Shown piece by piece: positions 42,510 through 53,401 of a DNA stretch of 64,000 nucleotides. This stretch comes from UBA5066 sp046331465 (GTDB taxonomy: Bacteria > Acidobacteriota > Thermoanaerobaculia > UBA5066): contig JAXLQV010000002.1 in NCBI GenBank assembly GCA_046331465.1, forward strand, positions 1,426,001-1,490,000, written 5' to 3'. Under the pieces are notes generated by a model, which saw only the letters and a program-made list of their open reading frames with translations, was not told the DNA's origin and ran no database searches. Position 1 is the stretch's first letter, and each line of letters begins with the position of its first letter. Position numbers and translations under genes: made by a program.

Positions 42510-43808
42510 TCAGATCTCGGCCTTCGCCCGGAGCGAGGGGAGGTGCCAGGCGAAGAGGGCGGCGGTGGCCATGCAGACGCCGCCTCCGATGGCCACGGTG
42601 GCGGGGGCGCCGATGCGCTCCGCGAGGAACCCGGCGAAGAGCGAGCCGAACGGCGCCATGCCGAGGAACATCATCGAGTAGACGGACATCACGCGCCCGC
42701 GAAGGTCGTCCGAAACGAGCGTCTGCACGAGCGTGTTCGAGGACGCCATCTGGACGATCATCGAGAAGCCCGTCGGGACGAGGATCGCGACGGAGAGCCA
42801 GAGCGAGCGGGACGTGGCGAAGAGGACGAGGCCTGCGCCGAACCCCGCGGCGGCCATCGCCACCCAGCGCGAGAGGCCGCGCACGTCCGTCCGCGAGGCG
42901 AGGAGCACCGCGCCGGCCAGGGCCCCGCAGCCCGACGCCGACATCAGGAGGCCGAGGCCCCGGGCGCCGCCGTGGAGGATCCGGTCCGAGAAGACGGGCA
43001 TGAGCACCGCGTACGGCATGCCGGTGAGGCTGACGACGCCCAGGAGGAGGAGGATCGCGCGGATCGGGGCGTTTCCCCAGACGAAGCGGAAGCCTTCGGC
43101 GATCCGGTCGGCGGTGGACTGGCCGTGCGGGCCGGTCTCGCGGGGCGCCACGTCCATCATGAGCAGGCCGGCGATGACGGCCACGAAGCTGGCGGCGTTC
43201 GCCGCGAAGCACCATCCCTCGCCCAGGGCCGCCACGAGGAGGCCGGCGATCGCAGGCCCCACGACGCGCGCCCCGTTGAACATCGTCGAGTTCAGGGCGA
43301 TGGCGTTGACGAGGTCGTCCTTGCCCACGAGGCTCGGCACGAACGCCTGGCGGGTGGGCATGTCGACGGCGTTCACGACGCCGAGCGCGAGCGCGACGGC
43401 CCCGACGTGCCAGACGGTGACGGTCCCGAGGAGCGTCAGGAGGGCGAGGACGGCCGCCGCCAGGAGGGAGGCCGCCTGCGTCGTCACGAGGAGCCGTCGG
43501 CGGTCGACCCGGTCCGCCAGCGCGCCGCCCAGCGGGGCGAGGAGGAGGATGGGGATCTGGCCGGCGAAGCCGACCGCGCCGAGGAGGGCCTCGGAGCGCG
43601 TCAGCCGGTAGACGAGCCACGACTGGGCCACCATCTGGATCCACGTGCCGACGAGGGAGACGAGCTGACCGGCGAAGAAGAGCCGGTAGTTCCGGTGGCG
43701 CAGTGATCGGAGAGCCTGGCGGATCGACGGCGCCCTCGGGCGGGACCGGTCGGGCCGCTCCGGGAGGGGATCGGGCCCGGATGCTCGGGAGTCCTCGGCT
43801 GTTTGCAC
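42510..43808 (-). CDS. MFS transporter, EntS/DHA3-like exporter
   Basis: A 432-residue membrane protein with about twelve helices. FFAGQLVSLVGTWIQMVAQSWLVYRLT near the start and GALADRVDRRRLL in loop 2-3 are typical of the DHA3/EntS-type exporters of siderophores and drugs. The only in-frame start near the family's N-terminus is GTG at 43808; the first 27 residues are a Pro/Arg-rich cytoplasmic tail. The role is likely efflux, but the substrate is unknown. Confidence 0.85.
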   Translation of the reverse strand: MQTAEDSRASGPDPLPERPDRSRPRAPSIRQALRSLRHRNYRLFFAGQLVSLVGTWIQMVAQSWLVYRLTRSEALLGAVGFAGQIPILLLAPLGGALADRVDRRRLLVTTQAASLLAAAVLALLTLLGTVTVWHVGAVALALGVVNAVDMPTRQAFVPSLVGKDDLVNAIALNSTMFNGARVVGPAIAGLLVAALGEGWCFAANAASFVAVIAGLLMMDVAPRETGPHGQSTADRIAEGFRFVWGNAPIRAILLLLGVVSLTGMPYAVLMPVFSDRILHGGARGLGLLMSASGCGALAGAVLLASRTDVRGLSRWVAMAAAGFGAGLVLFATSRSLWLSVAILVPTGFSMIVQMASSNTLVQTLVSDDLRGRVMSVYSMMFLGMAPFGSLFAGFLAERIGAPATVAIGGGVCMATAALFAWHLPSLRAKAEI

Positions 43809-43908
43809 CGGCTCTTCGCGCCCGTACTCTAACGGACGTTGGACGAGAGCGGCGTCCCGCCGGTTGACGCGGACCGCGTCGACTCCCGCAAGGGGCCCTG
43901 GCCGGCGC

Positions 43909-45714
43909 TCAGGCGGAGGCCGCCGCGTCGCCCCGTCCCTCGCCGGCCGCGTACAGGGCGTCGATGACCTCGCGGTAGCGCTGCTCGACCACGCGCCGCC
44001 GGACCTTGAGGGTGGGCGTGACCTCTCCGGCCTCCTGCGTCAGCTCGCGCGGCAGCAGGGCGAAGCGCTTGATCTGCTCGTAGCCGGCCAGCTCTCGCGA
44101 GCGCTCGCTCAGGACCTGCTCGTAGAGGGCGACGACCTCGGGGCGCTTCACGAGCTCCTCGCGCGAGGCGAAGGGGATCCCGTCCTTTTTGGCGCGCTCC
44201 TCGAGCGCCGGGAAGCTCGGCACGATGAGGGCGCTGAGGAACGTGCGCCGGTCGCCGATGACGACGACCTGCTCGAGCAGGGGGTGCCCGGCGAGCATCC
44301 CTTCGACGCGCTGGGGCGCGACGTTCTTGCCCTGCGAGGTGATGATGAGGTCCTTGATGCGGTCCGTGATGCGCAGGTAGCCGTCCGGCTCGAGCACGCC
44401 GACGTCGCCGGTCCGGAACCAGCCGTCCTCGAAGGCGGCGGCGGTCTCGGCAGGCTTGCCCCAGTAGCCCTTCATCACGTTGTCCCCGCGCACCTGCACC
44501 TCGCCCGCGTCCGCGATGCGCACCTCGCAGCCCGGGATGGGGAGGCCGACGGTGCCGAAGCGGAAGGCGCCGGGCGAGTTGCACGTGACCATGGGCGAGG
44601 TCTCGGTGAGGCCGTAGCCCTGGCAGACGAGGAGCCCGACCGAGAGGAAGAACTCCTCGATCTCCTTCGCCAGCGGCGCGCCGCCGGCCGAGAAGAACCT
44701 CTTGTCGCCGCCGACGGCCTCCCGGACCTTCGAGAGGACGAGCCTGTCGGCGAGCGCGTGCTGCAGCCGGATCGCCGGCCCCACGCGCCGGCCGGTGCGG
44801 CTCGCGTGCTCGAAGATCGAGCCCACGCCGAGCGCCCAGCGGAAGAGGCTCCGGCGCACGGGCGAGCTCCTGGAGACGCGGTCCTGGATGGCGGCGTACA
44901 CCTTCTCGTAGAGGCGCGGGACGCTCACCATGGCCGTGGGCCGGACCTCGGGCATGGCGACGACGGCCTCCTTGGGGTCCCGCAGGTAGACGTTGGTCGC
45001 GCCGGAGCGGAAGACGAAGTACGACCAGGCCCGCTCGTAGACGTGGCTGAGAGGCAGGAAGCAGAGGCTGCGGTCGTCGGGACCGAACTCGAAGCGCTCG
45101 TCGAGGGCGCGGAACTGCGAGGCGAAGTTGGCGTGGGTGAGCATGGCGCCCTTGCGGTCGCCGGTGGTCCCCGAGGTGTAGATGATCGTGGCGAGGTCCT
45201 CGGGCTTCGCCGCCGCCAGGCGGGCCTCGACCTCCGCAGCGCTCCCGGGCGTGGCGCGGGCGAGGAAGTCCGCGAGCGACGAGGAGCGCGGGCCGGAGAG
45301 GCGCGTGGCCGGGTCGAACGCGACCAGCGGGGGCGCGCCCGACTCGAAAGTCACGGCCTTGTCGTGTTGCTCCTGTCCGCCGACGAAGAGGAGCTTCGCG
45401 CCGGCGTCGAGGAAGACCTGCTCCGCCTGCCGGGCGGTGTCCGTCGCGTAGATGGGCACGCCGACGGCGCCGACCATCAGCACGCCGAAGTCGGCGATGG
45501 CCCAGTCGGGTCCGTTGGGCGCGAAGATCGCTACCCGGTCCCCGGCCGCGACGCCCGCGCGGACGAGGGCGCGCGCCATGGCCTCGACGCGCGTCGAGAG
45601 CTCGGCGTAGGTGATGGAGCGCCACTCCCGGCCGTCGCGGTAGCGCATCGCCTCCCTTGGGCCGAAGCTCTTCGCCGATTCCCGGATCAGGCGTGAGAGA
45701 TGGTCGAGGGCCAT
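43909..45714 (-). CDS. Long-chain acyl-CoA synthetase (AMP-forming)
   Basis: A 601-residue AMP-binding enzyme. The P-loop-like motif TIIYTSGTTGDRKGAM, YGLTETSP, and the GDV-type and TSQGKNVAP motifs follow the order of bacterial/plant-like long-chain fatty acid CoA ligases (FadD15/LACS branch). It activates fatty acids to acyl-CoA through an acyl-adenylate. ATG 45714 has GGAGGAG upstream; the longer frame from 45756 has no such site. It may feed the fatty-acid or aldehyde genes in the wider region, but there is no direct operon link. Confidence 0.9.
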   Translation of the reverse strand: MALDHLSRLIRESAKSFGPREAMRYRDGREWRSITYAELSTRVEAMARALVRAGVAAGDRVAIFAPNGPDWAIADFGVLMVGAVGVPIYATDTARQAEQVFLDAGAKLLFVGGQEQHDKAVTFESGAPPLVAFDPATRLSGPRSSSLADFLARATPGSAAEVEARLAAAKPEDLATIIYTSGTTGDRKGAMLTHANFASQFRALDERFEFGPDDRSLCFLPLSHVYERAWSYFVFRSGATNVYLRDPKEAVVAMPEVRPTAMVSVPRLYEKVYAAIQDRVSRSSPVRRSLFRWALGVGSIFEHASRTGRRVGPAIRLQHALADRLVLSKVREAVGGDKRFFSAGGAPLAKEIEEFFLSVGLLVCQGYGLTETSPMVTCNSPGAFRFGTVGLPIPGCEVRIADAGEVQVRGDNVMKGYWGKPAETAAAFEDGWFRTGDVGVLEPDGYLRITDRIKDLIITSQGKNVAPQRVEGMLAGHPLLEQVVVIGDRRTFLSALIVPSFPALEERAKKDGIPFASREELVKRPEVVALYEQVLSERSRELAGYEQIKRFALLPRELTQEAGEVTPTLKVRRRVVEQRYREVIDALYAAGEGRGDAAASA

Positions 45715-45867
45715 GCTGCTCCTCCCTCCCCATGCTGCACTGCCACATGACACCACGATCGGTGGCGAACCGAAAGGTGTCTCCTACCCCCGGCTCACGC
45801 CGAGACTCCGGCGGACCTCCATCCCCGGCGTCGTGGCCCGACGTCTCCTGGCCGTTCGCGCCGAGGA

Positions 45868-46632
45868 TCAGGACGCGGGTCGTCCGGAAATCCCCTCGTT
45901 GACGACCCGGATCGCGTTCAGGCCGCGCGGGTAGCCGATGAAGGGGAGGAGCGCCGTCACGGCGCCGAGGAGCACCTTCCGGTCGTTGCCGGCCGCGAGG
46001 TTCCCCGACACGTGCGCCGCGAGCTGCGGCTCGCACCCGCCCAGCGACGCGATCATCGAGAACGTCAGCAGCTCCCGAGTCTTCAGGTCGAGCCCCGTCC
46101 GCGTGAGGACGTCGCCGAAGCAGTTGGCGGAAAGGTAGCGCTGGACGTGACGCTGGTCCTCGGGGGCTTCCGCGTGCATCCGGTCGATCCGCTCCCCGAA
46201 GAGGCGCCGCTGCACCGCGAGCCCCTTCTCGAACCGGGTCTCGGGAGTCGACGTCGACTGCCCGGGGAGCGGCAGGGCGACGCCCCGGTCCAGCAGCACG
46301 TCGTTCGTCGCGTGGAGGACGTCGAAGACCCATCCCATCCCGACGTAGGCGACCGCCTGGTAGACGATCTCCTTCGCCTCGACGGGCGTGACGCCGACGT
46401 TCAGGGCCCCGTCGAGCATGACGCGGTACTCGGCGACCGCGTGGCACGCGATGAGCGCCGCGAGCTGCACCATGACGCGGGTCCGGGTGTCGAGGGCCGC
46501 GTCCGTCGGCACCTCGCCGAACGCCCAGTTGTCGAAGAGCTCGACCAGCTCGGGATCGGTGACCGCGAGGGTCGAGCGGTGGTCGGGGAACAGCTCGTCG
46601 TGGTTCCGCTGCGCTTCCTCGTGGATGGCCAT
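45868..46632 (-). CDS. Carboxymuconolactone decarboxylase family protein
   Basis: A 254-residue protein made of two CMD/AhpD-like helical repeats: residues about 20-110 (VMVQLAALIACHAVAEY) and about 150-245 (ELLTFSMIASLGGCEPQLAAH). The catalytic CxxC of AhpD peroxidases is absent, as in carboxymuconolactone decarboxylase-type members. The fused double-domain form is common next to oxidoreductase clusters and may act in redox or lactone chemistry. It is 4 bp from the upstream transglutaminase-like gene, suggesting one transcript. Confidence 0.87.
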   Translation of the reverse strand: MAIHEEAQRNHDELFPDHRSTLAVTDPELVELFDNWAFGEVPTDAALDTRTRVMVQLAALIACHAVAEYRVMLDGALNVGVTPVEAKEIVYQAVAYVGMGWVFDVLHATNDVLLDRGVALPLPGQSTSTPETRFEKGLAVQRRLFGERIDRMHAEAPEDQRHVQRYLSANCFGDVLTRTGLDLKTRELLTFSMIASLGGCEPQLAAHVSGNLAAGNDRKVLLGAVTALLPFIGYPRGLNAIRVVNEGISGRPAS

Positions 46633-46636
46633 GTCT

Positions 46637-47293
46637 TCAGCTCCCGATCCTCTCCCTGGGCGGGTGCGTGAGGCCCGGCAGGAGGCCCTGCGTGAAGGCC
46701 ACAGGCTCGACGCGGCGAAGTCTCCGCGCCTGGGCGGGAGTGACGAGCGGCCGCACCGCGTGCAGGCCGATCCACTCGCTCAGGTCCCAGACGTCCTCTT
46801 CGGCGCGCTCCCAGTCCCGCCCGTCCCGGCGCGCGAGGTCGATGGGGCGCGAGATCGCGCGAAGGGTCTTCTCCGCGTCGTCGTTGTAGTAGCTCTCGAA
46901 GTAGCTCATCGCGAGCTCCCGCGGGGTGCGGAAGACCGGGTCGCGGAACCGGAGGCCCACGAACTTCGACTTCCCGATGGCGCCCCAGGCGCCGCCGTCC
47001 TTGCGCTCCCGGTAGAGGGCGAGGAGGTGGTGCTCGTCCCGGACGGCGGCCAGGAGGAGGACGAGCGGCCTGTGGCCGTGGAAACGGAGGGCGGCGGCCG
47101 CGAAGACCGCCGCCTCGAAGCACTGGGCGGTCCGGTCCCTCAGGACGCGACGCGGCGACCGGCACGTCTCGCCCGCGTCCTCCTTGTTGTAGGGAAGCTC
47201 GTCGACGAAGCGCTGGACGTCCTCGGGCCGGCGCAGGGTACGGAGGACCGACCGCTCCGCAGGAGTCCAGGTCGAAGCCGCTCGCACGGTCAC
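46637..47293 (-). CDS. Transglutaminase-like superfamily protein
   Basis: A 218-residue protein with a papain-fold Cys-His-Asp arrangement: Cys in RTAQCFEAAVFAAAALR, His in DEHHLLALY and a downstream Asp in the FRDPVF segment. RELAMSYFESYYND is also characteristic of this uncharacterised group. It could be a protease or amidase. The preceding sequence on this strand is the downstream end of an aldo/keto reductase unit, with only 7 bp between stop and start, so the reductase, this gene and the CMD gene form a tight set. Confidence 0.7.
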   Translation of the reverse strand: MTVRAASTWTPAERSVLRTLRRPEDVQRFVDELPYNKEDAGETCRSPRRVLRDRTAQCFEAAVFAAAALRFHGHRPLVLLLAAVRDEHHLLALYRERKDGGAWGAIGKSKFVGLRFRDPVFRTPRELAMSYFESYYNDDAEKTLRAISRPIDLARRDGRDWERAEEDVWDLSEWIGLHAVRPLVTPAQARRLRRVEPVAFTQGLLPGLTHPPRERIGS

Positions 47294-47300
47294 GGCCTCG

Positions 47301-48296
47301 TCACCGGCCCGTCAGCTTCTGCAGGTGCTCCGGGTACCGGGCGCCCTGCACCGTGACCTTCGCGGAGGCCTCGTCGATCTCGCGGAGGTCTTCGGCCGTG
47401 AGAGGGATGTCGGCGCCGGCGAGGTTCTCGTCGAGGCGCTCGAGCCTGCGGGTCCCCGGGATCGGCACGATCCAGGGCTTGCGGGCGAGGAGCCACGCGA
47501 GCGCGACCTGGGCGGGCGTCGCCTTCTTCGATTCGGCGATCCGGCGCAGCATCCCGACGAACGCCTGGTTCGCCTTCCGGGCCTCCGGCGCGAAGCGGGG
47601 GAGGCCGTTCCGGAAGTCGGTGGCGTGGAACGTCGTGGTCTCGTCGATGGCTCCCGTGAGGAAACCCCGGCCGAGCGGGCTGTAGGGGACGAAGCCGATC
47701 CCGAGCTCCTCGACGGCCGGCAGCACCTCGGCCTCGGGCTCCCGCCACCAGAGCGAGTACTCGCTCTGGAGCGCGGTGACCGGCTGAATGGCGTGCGCGC
47801 GGCGGATCGTCGGCACGCTCGCCTCGGAGAGGCCGAAGTGCCGGACCTTGCCCTCGCGGATCAGCTCCTTCACGGTTCCCGCGACGTCCTCGATCGGGAC
47901 GTCGGGGTCGACGCGGTGCTGGTAGAAGAGGTCGATCGCGTCGACCCTGAGCCGCCGGAGCGAGGCCTCCGCGACCTCCCGGACGTGCACCGGCCGGCTG
48001 TCGAGGCCCGCCCACGGCGACCCGCCCTTCGGGTCGATCCGGAAGCCGAACTTGGTGGCGACGACGACCTCCCCGCGGAAGGGCTCGAGCGCCTCCCCGA
48101 CGAGCTCCTCGTTCACGAACGGGCCGTAGACCTCGGCGGTGTCGAAGAACGTGACGCCGCGCTCCACGGCCTTCCGGAGCAGGGAGATCATCTCCCGCTT
48201 CTCCGGGGGCGGCCCGAAGCTGAAGCTCATCCCCATGCAGCCGAGGCCGAGGGCCGAGACTTCGAGGTTGCCGTTTCCGAGCTTGCGTGTCTGCAT
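47301..48296 (-). CDS. Aldo/keto reductase (first paralogue)
   Basis: A 331-residue NADPH-dependent aldo/keto reductase of the AKR13/YakC-like branch. Catalytic residues appear in FFDTAEVYGPF (Asp, Tyr), VVATKFGF (Lys) and LFYQHRVDP (His). LGLGCMGMSFSFG is the usual opening. It reduces aldehydes or ketones to alcohols. It is closely similar along its entire length to 49450-50445, from which it is separated only by the AraC regulator, so a local duplication is likely. Confidence 0.93.
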   Translation of the reverse strand: MQTRKLGNGNLEVSALGLGCMGMSFSFGPPPEKREMISLLRKAVERGVTFFDTAEVYGPFVNEELVGEALEPFRGEVVVATKFGFRIDPKGGSPWAGLDSRPVHVREVAEASLRRLRVDAIDLFYQHRVDPDVPIEDVAGTVKELIREGKVRHFGLSEASVPTIRRAHAIQPVTALQSEYSLWWREPEAEVLPAVEELGIGFVPYSPLGRGFLTGAIDETTTFHATDFRNGLPRFAPEARKANQAFVGMLRRIAESKKATPAQVALAWLLARKPWIVPIPGTRRLERLDENLAGADIPLTAEDLREIDEASAKVTVQGARYPEHLQKLTGR

Positions 48297-48338
48297 CTCT
48301 TCCTCGTTCGAGGGGACCGGTCGTCGCCCTCGCGGATC

Positions 48339-49367
48339 TCAGCTCGCGGGCGTTGCGGCCCCCGGGCGCGGCGTCCGGCCCTGGAGCGCGCGCCACGCTC
48401 CGGGCGACGTGCCCTCCCACGCGTTGAACGCGCGGAAGAAGGAGTGGGCGTCCTCGTATCCCAGGAGGTACGCGGTCTGGTTGAGCTCGAGGGAGGAGTG
48501 GAGGAGGTAGTGGCGGGCCAGCTCGCGCCGCGCGTCCTGCATCAGCTGCTGGAACGTCAGGCCGGCCTCGGTCAGCCTCCGCTGGAGCGTCCTCGAGCTG
48601 AGGCGCAGCTCCCTGGCGACGTCCTCGATTCCCGGCCGTCGCCCGGCGAGAAGCCGCTTCAGGACGCCCTTGACCTGCTCGACGAGCTCCTTCGACGAGA
48701 GCGCCTGGGCCAGCTCGGCCTCGAGCTGCGGAGCGATCGCGGCGAGAAGGTCGGCGTTGTGCGTGACGAACGGGCGGTCGAGGTCGGCCTTCCGGAAGAC
48801 GATCGTGTTGCGGCGCCCGCCGAACCGCGCGGGGCAGCCGAAGTGCGTCTCGTACATCTCGCGGTTCCTGGCGGCTCCGCGAAGCTCGAGCCGCTTCGGG
48901 GCGACGAGGGCGCCGGTCCCCCGGTGGGCGATGCGGACGACCGCGGCGAAGCAGAGGTCGATGAGGACGGGCGGCTCCGTCTCCTCCGCGAGGAGCCACC
49001 GGAATCGGACGAGGGCCTCGTCGACCCTTTCCTCCACCGTGAGCTCCTCGGGGCAGACGAGCTGCTTGTAGCGCGCCATCCGCTCGAGCGCGTCGCGGAG
49101 CGAGCGCGCCGAGAGCGCCGCGAGAGTGATCGGGTCGTAGCGCTCGACGCGGTCCTCGGCCCCGAGCCTGAGCCCGATCGCCGGGTCGTCGCTGGCCTCC
49201 GCGAGCCCCCGGTAGAGCGCGAACAGCTCCTCGGTGCTCACCTGGATCTTCTCCTCGTCGAAGAGTCCGGGCGGCAGGCCCGCGTGGCGCAGCACGAGCG
49301 CCGGGGAGACGCCGAGCTCCTCGAGCTTCCTCGGGAGCGTGGTGGGGACGCGGAAGAGGTTCAGCAT
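48339..49367 (-). CDS. AraC-family regulator with arabinose-binding-like N-terminal domain
   Basis: A 342-residue regulator. Residues about 20-205 form the arabinose-binding-like sensory domain of the OruR/ArgR-like AraC group. The C-terminal HTH region (about 235-330) has VARELRLSSRTLQRRLTEAG and LLGYEDAHSFFRAFNAWEG. It lies between two aldo/keto reductase genes and downstream of an alcohol dehydrogenase, all on the same strand, and probably activates them in response to a small substrate. The pair of repeats at 51624-51656, upstream of the dehydrogenase, is a likely target. Confidence 0.9.
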   Translation of the reverse strand: MLNLFRVPTTLPRKLEELGVSPALVLRHAGLPPGLFDEEKIQVSTEELFALYRGLAEASDDPAIGLRLGAEDRVERYDPITLAALSARSLRDALERMARYKQLVCPEELTVEERVDEALVRFRWLLAEETEPPVLIDLCFAAVVRIAHRGTGALVAPKRLELRGAARNREMYETHFGCPARFGGRRNTIVFRKADLDRPFVTHNADLLAAIAPQLEAELAQALSSKELVEQVKGVLKRLLAGRRPGIEDVARELRLSSRTLQRRLTEAGLTFQQLMQDARRELARHYLLHSSLELNQTAYLLGYEDAHSFFRAFNAWEGTSPGAWRALQGRTPRPGAATPAS

Positions 49368-49449
49368 GGTCGTGGTCGAATCCTATCCTCGTGTCGCGCG
49401 GGATCTCCCGGCTCGCGACGCCGTCGTCCTCTCCTTTTCCGGGCCTCCC

Positions 49450-50445
49450 TCAGCGGTCGATCATCCGCTGGGAGGCCTCGGGGTACCGCGCCCCCTGCAG
49501 CTCGATCCGCGAGGATTCCGTCCCGATCTCGCGGAGCTCGTCGGGCGTCAGCTCGACGTCTGCGCCGCCGAGGTTCTCCTCGAGGCGATGGAGCTTCGTC
49601 GTCCCCGGGATCGGCACGATCCAGGGCTTCTGCGCGAGGATCCAGGCGAGGGCGACCTGCGCGGGGGTCGCCCGCTTCGCCGCCGCGATCCGGGTCACGA
49701 GGTCGACCAGGGCCCGGTTCGCCCTCCGGTTCTCTGGCGTGAAGCGGGGGACGACGTTTCGGAAGTCCGTGGTGTCGAAGGTCGTGCTCTCGTCGATCTT
49801 CCCCGTGAGGAACCCCTTGCCCAGCGGGCTGAAGGGGACGAAGCCGATCCCGAGCTCCTCGAGCACGGGGAGGATCTCCTCTTCCGGCTCCCGCCAGAAG
49901 AGCGAGTACTCGCTCTGGAGCGCGGTGACGGGCTGGACCGCATGGGCGCGGCGGATCGTCCGCGCGCCGGCCTCGGAGAGGCCGAAGTGCCGGACCTTGC
50001 CTTCCCGGATCAGCTCCTTCACCGCTCCCGCCACCTCCTCGATCGGCACGGCCGGGTCGACGCGGTGCTGGTAGAAGAGGTCGATGACGTCGACCCGGAG
50101 CCGCCGGAGCGAGGCCTCCGCGACCTCGCGGACGTGCTCCGGCCGGCTGTCGAGGGCGGTCCACCGCTGCCCGGCGGCCGTGTCGGGCCGGAAGCCGAAC
50201 TTCGTGGCGATCGCCACCTTCCCCTTGAACGGGGCGAGCGCCTCGCCGACGAGCTCCTCGTTCGCGAACGGGCCGTAGACCTCGGCGGTGTCGAAGAACG
50301 TCACGCCGCGTTCGACGGCGGTCCGGAGCAGCGCGATCATCTCCTGCCGGTCCGCCGGCGGACCGTAGCCGAAGCTCATCCCCATGCATCCGAACCCGAT
50401 GGCCGAGACCTCGAGGCCGCTCTTTCCCAGCGCGCGCGTCTTCAT
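49450..50445 (-). CDS. Aldo/keto reductase (second paralogue)
   Basis: A 331-residue NADPH-dependent aldo/keto reductase, near-identical in length and motif order to 47301-48296: FFDTAEVYGPF, IATKFGF, LFYQHRVDP. It starts 12 bp after the alcohol dehydrogenase stop, so the two are co-transcribed. Together they would interconvert alcohols and aldehydes, with the zinc enzyme using NAD(P) and the AKR using NADPH. Confidence 0.93.
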   Translation of the reverse strand: MKTRALGKSGLEVSAIGFGCMGMSFGYGPPADRQEMIALLRTAVERGVTFFDTAEVYGPFANEELVGEALAPFKGKVAIATKFGFRPDTAAGQRWTALDSRPEHVREVAEASLRRLRVDVIDLFYQHRVDPAVPIEEVAGAVKELIREGKVRHFGLSEAGARTIRRAHAVQPVTALQSEYSLFWREPEEEILPVLEELGIGFVPFSPLGKGFLTGKIDESTTFDTTDFRNVVPRFTPENRRANRALVDLVTRIAAAKRATPAQVALAWILAQKPWIVPIPGTTKLHRLEENLGGADVELTPDELREIGTESSRIELQGARYPEASQRMIDR

Positions 50446-50457
50446 CGTCGTCGTCCT

Positions 50458-51567
50458 CTACTTCAGGGAGGCCATGTCGATGACGAACCGGTACTTGACG
50501 TCGCTCTTCAGGAGCCGGTCGTAGGCCTCGTTGATCTTCTGGATCGGGATCACCTCGACGTCGGCCGTGATGCCGTGCGCTCCGCAGAAGTCGAGCATCT
50601 CCTGCGTCTCGCGGATGCCGCCGATGACGGAGCCCGCGAGCTGCCTGCGGCCGAAGAGGAGGCCGAACGCGGAAAGGGGAGTCGGCGCCTCGGGCGCCCC
50701 CACGAGGGTCATCGTGCCGTTCCGCTTCAGCAGGTTCACGTAGGCGTTCAGGTCGTGCTGCGCCGAGACCGTGTCGAGGATGAAGTCGAAGCTCCCGGCG
50801 TGCTTCTGCATCTCCGCGGCGTTCCGGGAGACGACGGCCTCGCGGGCTCCGAGGCGGACCGCGTCCGCCGTCTTTCCGGCGGACGTCGTGAAGACGACGA
50901 CGCGGGCGCCGAGGGCGTTCGCGAGCTTGACCCCCATGTGCCCGAGCCCGCCGAGCCCGACGATCCCCACCTTCTGCCCCTCCCGGACGTTCCAGTGCCG
51001 CAGGGGCGACCAGGTCGTGATCCCGGCGCAGAGGAGAGGCGCCGTCCCGGCCGGGTCGAGGTTCCCGGGCACCCGCAGGGCGAAGGCCTCGTCCACCACG
51101 AGGCTGTCGGAGTAGCCGCCCCAGGTGACGCCTCCGAGGTGCCTGTCGGGGGAGTTGTAGGTGAACGTCGCGGGCCCGACGCAGAACTGCTCCTCGCCCT
51201 CGCGGCACGCGTCGCACGTGCGGCACGAGTCGACCATGCAGCCCACGGCCGCGAGGTCGCCTTCCCGGAACTTCGTGACGCGGATCCCGGCCTTCACGAC
51301 GCGGCCGAGGACCTCGTGCCCCGGGACGCAGGGATAGGCGGTCGGCATGACGCTCTGCCACTCGTTCCGGACCTGGTGGAGGTCCGAGTGGCAGACGCCG
51401 CAGAAGAGGACGTCGATCTGGACGTCGTGCGGTCCCGGGGTGCGGCGCCGGATCGTCGCCGGCGCGAGCGGGGAGGTCGCGCCCGGGGCGGCAAAGGCTC
51501 GGGCCTCGTACGCAGGTGCTTCGGCGGCCGCGAGTTCCGCGGGATTGGCTTGCGTCGTCTCGGTCAT
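50458..51567 (-). CDS. Zinc-dependent alcohol dehydrogenase (NAD(P))
   Basis: A 369-residue medium-chain dehydrogenase of the cinnamyl-alcohol-dehydrogenase/YahK branch. Catalytic zinc residues occur in GVCHSDLH and the PGHE motif; the structural zinc uses the four Cys in CRTCDACREGEEQFC. VGLGGLGHMGVKLA binds the cofactor. The family reduces a wide range of aldehydes with NADPH. The ATG at 51567 follows AGGAGG; the long open frame upstream is the antisense of the ligase gene. It leads the minus-strand unit with the second aldo/keto reductase. Confidence 0.93.
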   Translation of the reverse strand: MTETTQANPAELAAAEAPAYEARAFAAPGATSPLAPATIRRRTPGPHDVQIDVLFCGVCHSDLHQVRNEWQSVMPTAYPCVPGHEVLGRVVKAGIRVTKFREGDLAAVGCMVDSCRTCDACREGEEQFCVGPATFTYNSPDRHLGGVTWGGYSDSLVVDEAFALRVPGNLDPAGTAPLLCAGITTWSPLRHWNVREGQKVGIVGLGGLGHMGVKLANALGARVVVFTTSAGKTADAVRLGAREAVVSRNAAEMQKHAGSFDFILDTVSAQHDLNAYVNLLKRNGTMTLVGAPEAPTPLSAFGLLFGRRQLAGSVIGGIRETQEMLDFCGAHGITADVEVIPIQKINEAYDRLLKSDVKYRFVIDMASLK

Positions 51568-51623
51568 TTCCGGGTTCCTCCTGACGCCGTGTAAGGTAGG
51601 GCCCCGGGGGTCCCGGGTCATTA

Positions 51624-51656
51624 GCAGAACACGCCAATGTGGTGGCAGAACGCGCC
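51624..51656 (-). promoter_or_regulatory. Tandem operator repeats upstream of the alcohol dehydrogenase
   Basis: Two 13-bp direct repeats, GCAGAACACGCCA (51624-51636) and GCAGAACGCGCCA (51644-51656), differ at one base and are spaced exactly 20 bp. The second is also flanked to give TGGC-N7-GCCA. They lie 57-89 bp before the dehydrogenase start. Direct repeats two helical turns apart are the normal binding architecture of AraC-family activators, and one is encoded at 48339. The divergent ligase gene could share them. Confidence 0.5.
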
Positions 51657-51861
51657 AGCGGCCGGGGAACCCTCCTTTCACCCTCCCGCCGTACCGACCG
51701 TGCCCGGCGACCACCTCCTCCGGCAGCCGCTCCTCGCGCCCGGTCCACGGTTGGAGAATGGCGGTGAGAGAGCGTGCGACGCACGCGGCCGGAGGAGAAG
51801 GAGCGATGGACGGGGAGACCGGGAGCGTGCGGTCGCGCTGCCGCGCATCGAGCCCGGGGAG

Positions 51862-53391
<1,530 letters not shown>

Positions 53392-53401
53392 TCGACGCGC
53401 G

